Positions 12,616 through 24,500 of a stretch of 64,000 bases of DNA are shown here, piece after piece (within the stretch, counting starts at the first letter, position 1; each line of letters starts with the position of its first letter). The position numbers and the translations under genes are program-made. The notes under the pieces were generated by a model that was given only the letters and a program-made list of their open reading frames with translations, had not been told where the DNA came from and did no database searches. The stretch is from Argopecten irradians (Eukaryota; Mollusca; Bivalvia; Pectinida; Pectinidae): positions 36,567,604-36,631,603 of the forward strand of contig NC_091142.1 in assembly GCF_041381155.1 (NCBI RefSeq), given 5' to 3'.

Positions 12616-12845
12616 GGCCAAAAAAAATATGTCTATTTAGGGCTACCCGACCAACCCTAATTTTACTACCCCTGACCTTATTTTTTTTTTTCACTTTTCT
12701 ACGATTTTTTTTTTTAAAAAGTCAGGATTTCGATCTCAGACTCCGGTTTCGAATGAAAGACACTAAAAAAGTTCTAAAAGATTTTCCCGACCCTATTTTT
12801 TTTGCCAATGTAACCCTAAACAGACATGTTTTTTATTTTTTGGCC
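12616..12845 (+). mobile_element. PIF/Harbinger-type MITE, copy 1
   Basis: A 230-bp element with termini GGCCAAAAAAAATATGTCTA and the inverted match ending TTTATTTTTTGGCC. It is flanked by TAA on both sides (12613-12615 and 12846-12848), the TWA duplication of Harbinger elements. A reversed relative lies at 39759-40017. No coding sequence. Confidence 0.75.
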
Positions 12846-12849
12846 TAAT

Positions 12850-14085
12850 TCCTGTAAGAAATAAGTTAGTTAGAATCCTTATGAACATAATCTCTCTATT
12901 TGAATGACTTTCAGTGTGAAATTAATAAAAGTCAAAAGTCTGATGAAAAAGATCATTCCTTTATTAGTTTTATACTATTTGCCTTATAATGGAATACTTA
13001 AAAATTTTAAAACCCTTTGAAGTTAAAATGTAACTTCTTCTGATAAATAATTTTAACAACTTTCCTGAGTAAAAATCAAGAACAATGTCATTGCTTTTAT
13101 TAATACCTCATAAAATATTTAGAGGGATTTGTCATCAAAGTCTTCCAACAGATTCTCACTCAACACATTATGTGGCCATGTATTAATCATTGTTAGTTGA
13201 ATTCAAATCAAAGGCACAATGAAGTGTTTGGTCATTAAATGGTCTCCATGGTTAATTGTTTATAATTTACCTTCCAAGATTTTTAACTCATTCACCTCTG
13301 TAGTTTTATAATGAACTATTCCATTCTTAAAATCAGAAGGGTTAAAATGTGTTGTGAGGGGTGTGCAGGTTAAAAACTTCAAATCTGTGATTTTACTACC
13401 AAGATATGTAGTAAGTCCATTAAAACCAATATTATACTATTATCTTTTAATTTTGAAATATATTCCTTTTTCATGTGATCTGTGTCAATTTCCTAATCAA
13501 AGAATCAAAATCTATTAGTTTGGTTTTATTAGTTTAAGTCCTATAAACAACCAAGGTTATTTAGGGCTGTCAGGTTTATATGGCAGAAACCTGAGTGCCT
13601 GGAGAAAAACCATCAACCAGCGGTCAATACCTGGCTAAAGCCTTGCATGATATTTCAACTCACAACCTAGAGGCAACAGTTTTACATAATATTGGTATAC
13701 ATTTGAGTTAGGAGCTTAGGCTAAATCCATTCGTTTTACATCATATTCTACCCCATATACAAAATCTAACACTCTCTTCAATCTTCATTCTCTAGAGATT
13801 AAAATGGAAAAACATTTGGCACATTCATAAATATTCTGTAGATACTAACAGCTGAAAACAAATCGAAATACAATCTACATCAAAGAATTTCCAGAAAATG
13901 TCAATCCATTTCAATAGCTTTATAAATCAGAGAGAAAGTAAATGAAAGAATTCTAGTACCATACTCTGTTTATGTTGCTACAGAGTACCTTGTCTAAACC
14001 TTCTCTGGGGTCAGCATATGTGGCTGGTATAGAAAGGTTTCAGATTATACATGTTACAATTGGTATCAAATAGCAAGTAAAATAC
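12850..14085. other. Intergenic, contains a SINE relic
   Basis: No gene seen. A reverse-oriented, degraded copy of the molluscan SINE family lies at about 13555-13690 and is listed separately. The rest is AT-rich and featureless. Confidence 0.45.
13555..13690 (-). mobile_element. Degraded tRNA-derived SINE
   Basis: In reverse complement it reads GCCAGGTATTGACCGCTGGT, then GGTTTTTCTCCAGGCACTC, matching the body of the SINE at 30728-30949. The tRNA-like head is weak and the 3' tail is lost. Confidence 0.5.
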
Positions 14086-14090
14086 AATTA

Positions 14091-14287
14091 CCGTATTCGA
14101 CCCAATAAGCGCCCAGGGTGTTTGAAAAATTGAAAAATGAAAAGGTGTTAATAAGACGAAATTATTGCAAATCTAGACAGTTTTGTGTAGTTTTGGTCTT
14201 TGTTTATGCATGGACAATTGAAATTGAGGCCTCAAAAAGGGGGAGGGGCCTTTATAGGGACATGGGCGCTTATTGGGTCAAATACAG
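14091..14287 (+). mobile_element. TA-flanked MITE with CCGTATTCGACCCAATAAG TIR, copy 1
   Basis: A 197-bp element with terminal inverted repeats of about 25 bp (CCGTATTCGACCCAATAAG at the left, CTTATTGGGTCAAATACAG at the right). TA dinucleotides on both sides suggest a Tc1/mariner-type insertion. A copy of identical length lies in inverse orientation at 56582-56778, and a fragment at 31828. The open frame 14118-14372 is a by-product. Confidence 0.8.
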
Positions 14288-14683
14288 TATGTTGAAATTG
14301 ACAGGGAAGTGGTGTAGAGACGGTGTTGTATGGTATTTCGACCCCCATGGTAGAATGACCCAGGGGTATTAGCAGGTAATACTGTATTTCTTTCAAACTG
14401 ATGTACACCTATGTATCAGATAAAATGGAAGGAACTAATATTAAAAGTTGTAAAACAGAAATTTGGTTATCCAGAATATGTAACACCATTACAAAATACA
14501 AGTAATGCACATGTAATTATATAATTTCTCCTTAATTATAATTACTGAATTTAAATGTATTTCCATAATTACTTTTTGTAAACACAAGGAACTTCGCATA
14601 TTAATGAAACTAATCGAACATCACATGATTCTCACACTTCTAAGTTGATATAGTCAAAGTTTATCTTTCAATCAAGTGATAAT

Positions 14684-14689
14684 TTTATT
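14684..14689 (-). terminator. Poly(A) signal candidate for DNAJC30-like gene
   Basis: AATAAA on the minus strand, about 105 bp past the stop codon. Inferred only from motif and position. Confidence 0.45.
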
Positions 14690-14792
14690 TCATCAGGCCA
14701 TTAAAAGTGATTTTACCCCCAGTGGCCGGGCTGTTATAGTAACCTGCTACACTCTATAATTGTGAATGTCATACAAATACTCTTCCGTAGGA

Positions 14793-16873
14793 TCAGTCTG
14801 TTGCTAAATTAGTCTCTAGGTCCTGGCTAGTTGCTTCCTGAGACATTGCTGCTTTTTTAATTTTGGCAAGTTCTCTTTCATGAAATGTGTCATTTTCACT
14901 TCGAGTCCGAAAATTTGAAATCTTAGGATCTAAAATGTATATCACAGCAATAACCACAACGAACATTGTCGCCACTAACAGACCTGTTTCTTTATTGCCA
15001 CTCACAGGTTTATGTTTCACTTTCTGCTTTCCAATATCTGCATTGTAATCATCATACTTTTTCCTTTCTCCTGCCTTTTTTGCTATCAGTTCAGAGTAGT
15101 GATTTCTGGAAAATAAATCATTTCTAATGTCATGTAAAGTCACATCTATAAATGACAGTATATGCATGTGATACAACAACGAAAATCATACTTTTATTCC
15201 TCAAGTCAGTTCCTCAATCAATTTAAAATTCACAACAAAATTATTTAATAGATTTAATAATGACTGATTTTTTCTGACTTTTTCTTGTGAGTACAGGAAT
15301 AGAAAAAAAGCAGGTGTGATGATTTTTACATGTGAACGTCAAAGGGCTACGTAAAGAATGTGTGCCATGGAGTCCTTAAGTGCGGTGCACATTGTACTGT
15401 TGCTATAAGGAAATGATTCTATTGCTATTGTTTGTGAGAAAAACGAGCAGACTTTTTTTAGATCATTATACATGCTTGTACTAACTAGTAACTACCTGGA
15501 AGTGTCTCTGTCAAGGCACCTGTATGTGTGTTATATTGGAGTCTTACTGTAATTTGTAGAGGAGTTAGAATAATTAGAGTTTGTAGCCAGCATGGCTGCA
15601 GAGTGGGCCATTGCTGTCGGTAAATCTTTTTATCTTTTGTTTTTCATGAATTGCCGTTCACTCGCTTAGCGTTGCATTTTTTGATATGTTGAATTTAGTT
15701 TGTGATATAAAAGGTCCTAAAGCGGAAAAGCAGTATTCCAGTTTGATTTGTATACCATTGTACTACTGCTATGTCTGCATGGTTTTTACTATACATATTA
15801 CAGAGTTACCAGCCATTGAGGGATGGTATAAATTGTAATGTCATGTATTTGTGAGTGAAACATCATACTTTCCAAAGGAAACAAGATGGATTTCGCCCAC
15901 AAAATACTGAAATCACAATTAATACCTACCCACAAGCAGGTAACTCTGTAATATGCAAAGACAGAATATGTTTTTAAAGAAACCTAGTTATCTGTTGGCA
16001 TTTGCACTTTGCAGTGATGTTATTTAATTGTATGTCTCATATTTAATTATTTTGTAGTCTTAGGTTTCGATATTTGCTTGAGTCTACTTGTTGGAATGTG
16101 TTTTTATGGAGTCTTTTATTACATTTTGATGCGAAGTAAAGTTAATGGTATCGATCATGGCTGATTTTTGCTATGTCACATTGTCATACTGATGGTCCCA
16201 CCATGTGAAGAGTGACAGCAACAGTGCATAAAGCAAAGAGTGATTATGCAGCTTTGCTCAGGGTTGCCAATGCAAGTACCATATATCCGAAATCAGCCAC
16301 CATAGATTTTGCATTATTTGTTCGAATATCAACCTAGACCATACATTTTTTCCCAATGACAGTTGGGATACTTTTTCATACTCACTTATTCCACTCATCA
16401 AAATCAAAGATTGACGTTCTACCACGCACGGGAGGCCCATCATACTTCCTAAATCCTTTTCGGTATGCATGTGAGCGATCTGGATGTCCAGTGTTTCGGA
16501 TGTCTTCCTCTTCAAACATCCCTCTATCATAACGTTTTCGTGAATGTGGTTTTCCTAAAACTCCATATGCCTCCGATATTTCTGCAAATTTTTCTGCAGC
16601 ATCCTCACTTTTGTTTATGTCAGGATGGTATTTTTTCGATAGTCTAAAATATGCCCCTTTTATCTGGACATTTGATGCTTGTTTTGACAATTCTAAAATT
16701 TCATATAGGTCTTTATCCTTTTTAGTTCTTTTCTTATGACCTCTGTAATTTCTTTTCTGTTGCATACCTATGTTCACATTACCAAAGATGAACGGCTGGT
16801 GTATACTAGGTATTGTTCTTTGGGCGCACAGACACGTCTGCCCGTGTACATTTCTTGTTAAATACCTATACAT
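14793..16873 (-). CDS. DNAJC30: DNAJC30-like mitochondrial J-domain protein
   Basis: Two exons on the minus strand: 16386-16873 and 14793-15105, with donor GTGAGT and acceptor TTTTCCAG, phase 2, total 266 aa. Residues 1-50 are rich in Arg and hydroxylated residues and lack acidic ones, as in a mitochondrial targeting sequence. The J domain spans about 55-118 with the HPD triad at 83-85. After it comes the [11 protein letters not shown] segment across the splice junction, then one membrane span (about 204-221) and a charged C-terminus. J domain plus single C-terminal TM plus presequence is the DNAJC30 layout; in mammals that protein sits in the inner mitochondrial membrane and supports ATP synthase and complex I turnover. 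It is divergent to BUD23, as in human. The 266-aa length somewhat exceeds human DNAJC30. An open frame read through the donor ends at 16382, so the intron call matters. Confidence 0.85.
15106..16385 (-). other. Single intron of the DNAJC30-like gene
   Basis: A 1.28-kb intron with no second gene or clear repeat seen in it. Confidence 0.7.
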
Positions 16874-17524
16874 TGGTGTTTAGTGTCCTAAGCAAAAAGA
16901 CGTTTACTTTTTTTTTACAGAAACACATCGGCAACAGTGCATAACAAGGTTGTTCGGAAAACCGAGTAAAAATCACTTCTTGCGCATTTCGCCTTTTTCT
17001 TTTGGTTTTCAATATTTGTGCTATCAAGCATTATACAATTGTGTCCATGTGACAACACGTCTTTGTATAGTTCACCTGTAAGCTTCTCGCACTGGGTTTC
17101 ACCTTGTCGCTGGGTTGTCTGCTTAAGATCGCTGTCATTAAGGCGCTTGAAGACACGATAACTAAATGCCGTTTTGGACAGACAAACGGCAACCAGCATT
17201 ACTGTACAAACCAGAACAATTTTAATATTTTAAGACAGTAATGCGTTATACTTCATGTTTAATAGATGTTATTAAAACATCTTAAAAGTTGTAGTGTAAC
17301 AAGTGTAAAAAATATTTTAACCGGAGATTTAAATAGTAATTAAATCTCTGTTTTAACCAAAGTTTGATGCCCTAACGACTGGAGTTTGTCTAGAAGTATT
17401 TGTCTTGTGAAAATCAAACGTATTTGGAGTAGTGAAGAGCGTATGTCCATATTAACGCAGGCCTACCCCTTTGACGCGAAAGTAAAGTAAAGCTAGAACA
17501 TACAAATGTACCTTCAAAATAAAT

Positions 17525-17535
17525 GGCGCGAAAAA
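17525..17535. promoter_or_regulatory. E2F-like site between DNAJC30 and BUD23
   Basis: GGCGCGAAAAA is, in reverse, TTTTTCGCGCC and fits the E2F consensus. It lies in the 1.7-kb divergent interval. Motif match only. Confidence 0.3.
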
Positions 17536-17611
17536 GTGTTACCGGGAATATTTCTTAATCGATAAAATGACACTCGATAGGTCTAGATAATATATTATAA
17601 CATTTAGACCA

Positions 17612-17701
17612 TTAATCAGTTTCTGTATCTATTACACTGGCGAAGAACTCTCTAGCTTCTTCTTCAGTTGTTTCAAAGATTACAACTAGCTTCCCAGAAC
17701 C
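17612..17701 (-). CDS. Orphan terminal exon or retroposed gene fragment, identity unknown
   Basis: On the minus strand an acceptor-like AACAG (ending about 17702) precedes a frame reading SGKLVVIFETTEEEAREFFA and then SVIDTETD and stop. The composition (Glu-rich helix after a beta-like stretch) looks coding, and the frame starts in phase as a spliced exon would. I found no matching upstream exon before BUD23. The stretch lies between two direct repeats of CTAGAACATACAAATGTAC (about 17491 and 17717), so it could instead be a duplicated or retroposed piece. Confidence 0.4.
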   Translation of the reverse strand, partial: GSGKLVVIFETTEEEAREFFASVIDTETD

Positions 17702-18587
17702 TGTTAAAAGTGTCAGCAACTAGAACATACAAATGTACATGTACCTTCAATTACAATATGTGTAGGCCACTTTTCAATACATTATGTTGTCGATATCTCT
17801 TGTCATTACATTAAATAATCAGTTAATTTAAGCCGTCTTAATATTATTAGAAATTACTGCTATCATATACAAAAAAAATAGACCCATGTTGTGTTATTTT
17901 CTGTTTTTCGTCCGTGTTATGAATTAAAACAAACAGATCCTTTAAGTAAGTAAGGAGACGCGTACATTTGTGCGTGCAAGGACCAATAAACAGAAATATG
18001 TATTAATAAAACAAAATGCACTTCCGATTTTGAATATCTGATTTTCGAAAAACCAGGTAATTAGTACGTACAACAGGGAAATCAATGCTTCCTGCATTTT
18101 ATAAAAAAAATATTATAAAGGCATACTATCTTTCATTTTAATGCCCAAAAAACTTTTGTTCTTTTAGAAGATTTTGTTTACTTTCTTTCGTGTGTTTTCT
18201 CCTCTTGCTGACTGGTGTGTTTCATTTCAAATCAAAACGACGGAAAACAAAAAAATAATACAACAGTGGCCTTAGCAATTTATGTGAATTCTCCCATGTG
18301 TTATTAATTTTGTATTGATTTTTTTTAATTTTTGTTTGTTTGGGGTTTACCGTGCTAACACGACAACTCTTGTAGTGTCTTGGCGCTTTTTGTCGTAAAT
18401 ATTTACGCAGTGGTTCAATAGGCGACCGTAGTGATAAAGCACTGAAGTGATAGAGATCAAACAGTACTTCCGGTTTATTCGTCTGGCACGTGTGTTGACT
18501 AAAGTGTAAATAATTATGTTGAAAATACATAAGAATTATACGTTATTTTAATGACATTACCGTATCTTCTCCAAACAAGCTTAGAAA

Positions 18588-21500
18588 ATGGCACACTCGT
18601 CGTCTGGACGGCCCGAGAGACAGGCCCCTCCTGAAATAGTAAGTAGAATAACGTTATGCTGCCTCGTACATCTGTCATATTCAGCAAATCTGCATATTTC
18701 CCCAGCCACGTAATGCTTGTATCACAGGGCCTCGTTACAAATGATGATATATATAAGATAGGTCACGTCTATTTACATACATTGTAAATAGAAGTGACCT
18801 ATCTTATATATATCATCATTAGTAACGATGCCCTGTGCTTGTATTTAGGCGGATTTCCCCAACCTGATATGGTCATACATGTAACGTTATATGCCAAACT
18901 GCCATAACACGAACGGTTTAGTATAACAATCTTTTATCAACCACTTACTTGCTTTACACTGACCACATCAATTAGAAATCCAGAAGATGGTATCACGTAT
19001 TCTGACCCTAAGAGCAAGGCTCACATTCTTAATAAACAATTTCATTCTGTCTTTACTAAGGAAAACCTATCCAATATACCAGATATGGGACTATCTCCAT
19101 TTCCTACATTGCCAACAATAGTAGTGAAGGAGTCTGGTGTCTTTAAACTACTGCAGAACTTACAGGTACATAAAGCTACTGGGCCAGACAATCTACCAGC
19201 TAGGGCTCATAAAGAACTGGCCCCCAAAATCACTCCAGCACTCACCTTTCTCTTTCAAATTTCTATATATACTGGCACTGTACCATCAGACTGACGAGAA
19301 GCATACATAGTCCCAGTCTTTAAAAAAGGTGATAAACAATCTGCTGAGAACTACAGGCCTGTGTCACTTACCAGTATTGCCTGTAAACTTTTAGAACACA
19401 TTATTCACAGCAACATCATGTCTGACCTCGAACATCACAACATCCTCACAAATCTACAAAATGGGTTCAGGTCTAAACTATCCACTGAAACACAACTAAT
19501 ATTAACCATTGATGATTTTGCTCGGAACCTAGATGAAAATAAACAAATTGACATGGCTTGATTTTTCCAAGGCTTTTGACAAAGTTCCACACTCCAGACT
19601 GTTATCTAAATCAAAATACTACGGTATCAAGCCAAACGTGGTTCATTAGTTTTCTTCTTTTCTAAACGACAGACATCAAAAAGTTATACTGAATGGAACA
19701 TACTCAGATAGGGCCCGAGTCCTCTCCGGTGTTCCCCAGGTGACAGTGGTCGGTCCACTTCTTTTTCTCGTATTCATAAATAATATAGTAGACTCTGTTT
19801 CTTGTAAAATTAAATTTTTTGCTGATGATTGCCTCCTCTACACAGAAATCTCCTCACTGCAAGACTGTCAGAAACTGGAAAATGACCTGAAATCACTTGA
19901 AGACTGGGAAAATAAATGGCAAATGCAATTAATGCTAAGAAGTGTGATGTCATTAACATCTCCAGGAAGAAAAGCCCTATTAAATTCAATTACACACTAC
20001 ACAACCAAATTTTAGATAATATAGAATCTGGAAAATATCTAGGGGTCACCATCAACCATGACTTAAATTTAAACACACATATATATTCATACCATAACAA
20101 ATAAGGCCAACAAAACTTTAGGATTCCTTAAACACAAAATGTCATCATGCACAAGGAAAGTAAAAGCAGCCACATACACCACACTTGTAAGACCATCTCT
20201 CGAGTATGCAGCATCCTGCTGGGATCCATACACATCAGATCAAATCCTAGCACTCGAAAACATCCAGAGAAGGGCTGCAAGGTATGTTTACAACCAATAT
20301 AGAAATAGGGAACCAGGTTGTGTCACCAACATGATAACATCTTTAAACTGGGAACCCCTGGCTACAAGAAGAGCCAAAGCCAGAATTATCATGCTACATA
20401 AAATCATAAATAAGCTTGTGGATATCGACCCATCACAACATATAAAATCAGGCGACAGGAGAACAAGAGGCACACACAGATTAAATCAGATACCTTCTAA
20501 CAAAAACCTTTACAAATATTCATTCTTCCCTTGTACCATCATCAAGTGGAACTCATTACCAACATCTCTAGCTCAGGAGCCTGTCCTGGACAAGTTCCGG
20601 ATAACCCTGGCTAGACACAACCTCCCATAATAATATACACGGCCTGTTTTTATCTATATATATATATGTTTATGTATATATAAAATATATATGTTTTTAG
20701 GTCATCTGACCCGAAGGGTCAGGATGACCTATAGTCATCATGTTTTGTCCGTCGTCGTGCGCCGTGCGCCGTCCGCCGTCCGCCGTGCGTTAACTTTTCA
20801 CATTTTGAACTTCTTCTCAAGTTTGACCAGTGGGATTGAGCTGAAACTTACCTGAAATGATCCTGAGATGGTCCCGACAAAGTGTTGTTATTTTTCGGGT
20901 CGATCCGAAATCCAAGATGGCCGCCACAGCCGCCATCTTGAAAACACATTTTAAACTTCTTCTCAAGTTCTACCGGTGCGATTTGGCTGAAACTTGCATG
21001 AAATGATCCTGACATGGTCCCGACAAAGTGTTGTTATTTTTCGGGTCGAACCGAAATCCAAGATGGCCGCCACAGCCGCCATCTTGAAAACACATTTTGA
21101 ACTTCTTCTCAAGTTCTACCAGTGGGATTTTGCTGAAACTTGCATGAAATGATCCTGACATGGTCCCGACAAAGTGTTGTTATTTTTCGGGTCGATCCGA
21201 AATCCAAGATGGCCGTCACAGCTGCCATCTTGAAAACACATTTTGAACTTCTTCTCAAGTTCTACCGGTGCGATTTGGCTGAAACTTGCATGAAATGATC
21301 CTGACATGGTCCCGACAAAGTGTTGTTATTTTTCGGGTCGAACTGAAATCCAAGATGGCAGCCACAGCCGCCATCTTGAAAACACATTTTGAACTTCTTC
21401 TGAAGTTCTACCAGTGTGATTTTGCTGAAACTTGCATGAAATGATCCTGACATGGTCCCGACAAAGTGTTGTTATTTTTCGGGTCGATCCGAAATCCAAG

Positions 21501-24500
21501 ATGGCCGCCACAGCCGCCATCTTGAAAACACATTTTGAACTTCTTCTCAAGTTCTACCGGTGCGATTTGGCTGAAACTTGCATGAAATGATCTTGACATG
21601 GTCCCGACAAAGTGTTGTTATTTTTCAGGTCGAACCGAAATCCTAGATGGCCGCCACAGCCGCCATCTTGAAAACACATTTTGAACTTCTTCTCAAGTTC
21701 TACCGGTGCGATTTGGCTGAAACTTGCATGAAATGATCCTGACATGGTCCCGACAAAGTGTTGTTATTTTTCGGGTCGAACCGAAATCCAAGATGGCCGC
21801 CACAGCCGCCATCTTGAAAACACATTTTGAACTTCTTCTCAAGTTCTACCAGTGGGATTTTGCTGAAACTTGCATGAAATGATCCTGACATGGTCCCGAC
21901 AAAGTCCCGACAAAGTGTTGTTATTTTTCGGGTCGAACCGAAATCCTAGATGGCCGCCACAGCCGCCATCTTGAAAACACATTTTGAACTTCTTCTCAAG
22001 TTCTACCGGTGCGATTTGGCTGAAACTTGCATGAAATGATCCTGACATGGTCCCGACAAAGTGTTGTTATTTTTCGGGTCGAACCGAAATCCAAGATGGC
22101 CGCCACAGCCGCCATCTTGAAAACACATTTTGAACTTCTTCTCAAGTTCTACCAGTGGGATTTTGCTGAAACTTGCATGAAATGATCCTGACATGGTCCC
22201 GACAAAGTGTTGTTATTTTTCGGGTCGATCCGAAATCCAAGATGGCCGCCACAGCCGCCATCTTGAAAACACATTTTGAACTTCTTCTCAAGTTCTACCG
22301 GTGCGATTTGGCTGAAACTTGCATGAAATGATCCTGACATGGTCCCGACAAAGTATTGTTACATCTCTGGTTGATCCCAAATCGAAGATGACTACCATGA
22401 CACTATATCTAATTAATTTCCTATATTTAAAGGCCCTTGGGCCTCTTGTTTGAAATAAAATTTGTTGAAAGAAATTGAAAATGATCCTGACATGATCCTG
22501 ACAAAGTGACACCATATATAATTAATTTTACTATTGTCAAGGTAGTCAGATGACCGTTAAGGCCCTTTGGGCCTCTTGTTATATATAAAAAACATATGAT
22601 ATATTGATGCCACGTCCCAGGGACAAATGTACTCAAACCTTTGAGTCTGTCCCTTAAATTGGAAGAAGAAGAAATCAGCAGATCAATATCATAGACCTAT
22701 ACATGTACATTGTACTTCAGTATACTATATATGTACAAATGTACCATAGCTCAGGAGGATTTCTGAACACAGGCTTCAACATGTGAAAATGAAATGAGAC
22801 CATCTTATTTTTTCCTAAAAATATTTATAAGATAGGAGGTATCAGAGACGAATTCCATAATGATAATATAAATTTATGTGTCTGAAAAGATACAATGTTG
22901 CGAAATGTTTAACAGTTAATAGTTTAATTTTTTCATTTCATTTCAGTTTTATGGTGAAGAAGAAGCCAGGAAATACACATCTAAGTAAGTGATATATCTT
23001 TGTATCTAAATATAAAAACACACAAAAATAAACACACAAAAATAACATGAAATAAAACATGACAAATACTTTTTGACATGTGTCTTTTCAGCACTCGTAT
23101 GATAGAAATTCAAAGTCAACTCTCAGAAAGAGCCATCGAGTTGCTACGCCTACCAGAAGACCAGCCATGCTTTATTTTAGATGTCGGGTAAGTTTTCAAT
23201 TTGCTATCTAGGATCACTCTGGTCTGTATATAAGTAATTGAATTAGTACAAGTTTCATAGTTCTCCGTGTAACTTGTCAATAGAAGTAAAGTTCTGTTTT
23301 AAGTGACCAAAGGAACATATTCAAATCATATCTAAATTTATATAGTGATTAATTTCCAGAATTTTAATCCATTACTGAGAGTACTGCCAATGAATATGAG
23401 TAATTGTAGAACGATTAATCATCTGTCAGAATAGGACCAAGGTGAGCTTAAGCCATACTGTGGTGTCCGGGGTCCGTCCGTCAACAATTGACTTCTTCTC
23501 CATTACTAAGCATGGGATAACACTCATAATGCAATGGTAGCATTCCTATAGGACAGTGATTCAAAATAGTACAAATGATGGGGCTGACACCTAGAGGCCT
23601 GATGAGGCATGGGGCTGAAAGGGTCAATTAGGCTACTATTTTCATATAAATTACTTCCTCTCTGAAACTATGTACTGAATAGCACTTGTAATGTGTAACA
23701 CTATTCTCACAAGAGTTGCGAGTATGTCTCTGTATTTAAACAAAGATATCAGCAGTAAACGATAGCAAACTAGTGCAATATATACAGATGTTGGGATAAA
23801 CCCCTAAAACATGCAAAATCACAAAGTTACTAGCTAAATCTACCCTACCAATGGGATTATGTAGGTACTTGAGAAATACATACACACTAAAAAATGAGAA
23901 TGCAATATAGAACAAAACCTTCTAACTAATATCTGCCTAACCAATGGGATTATATAGACATGTAGAAAAATAAACACTACTACACATGTATACCTATTAA
24001 TAAGCAATACAGAACAAGGCCTATCAGGTACTCCTCCGCAATGTCCAGTATCACGGTCCATTGTATACTACCTATGCCGTACTTACCACGAGTCAAGGTT
24101 CTGACCACCTGTTTTAAGCTGCTTCGCGGTTTTATAGTGATGGACAAATTCATTTGTGTCATGCAGGGTAAATCAAGTTAGTCATAGGACGAGTCTTTGA
24201 TCCCGTCAGTACTCGGAATGTTACGGAGATATACCAAAGTGAGGGACCTTATCTGTATGTGGTCAATTATATGGACAGCCAGTGCTCTTACTTCCTATAC
24301 ACATAACAACAAAGTGTCTGAGTGATTCAGATGATGTTTAATTACACATATGGGTACATATGACTAAAACATTACACACTCATAGTCGTATGGTATCTAT
24401 AGCATGTACGTTTTATGGTTGGGATTCAAATTCAATAAATTGTGGAGTCAATATTGCTAATTAATCTAATTGTGAGAGTCTTTTTGATAATTAATAAAAA

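Larger units (their letters stand above)
18955..22676 (+). mobile_element. 5'-truncated, decayed non-LTR retrotransposon (LINE, jockey/CR1-like RT), interrupted
   Basis: Reverse transcriptase remnants lie on the plus strand in several frames: [18 protein letters not shown] (RT block 1), [42 protein letters not shown] and [10 protein letters not shown] (catalytic FADD, 19818-19829), then [14 protein letters not shown] and the C-terminal WNSLP block ending at 20630. Frames change near 19300, 19560 and 19920, and a TGA stands at 19292 where the family has Trp, so it is dead. The endonuclease part is absent. The 3' UTR resumes after an inserted element: 22600-22676 reads TTTGAGTCTGTCCCTTAAAT and ends in a GAA microsatellite, the kind of tail jockey/CR1-clade LINEs carry. 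It lies in BUD23 intron 1. Confidence 0.85.

Noticed and set aside
20970-22340. Series of similar 63-codon minus-strand open frames
   Set aside because: They follow the 146-bp repeat exactly and have neither independent starts nor codon bias; shadows of the array.
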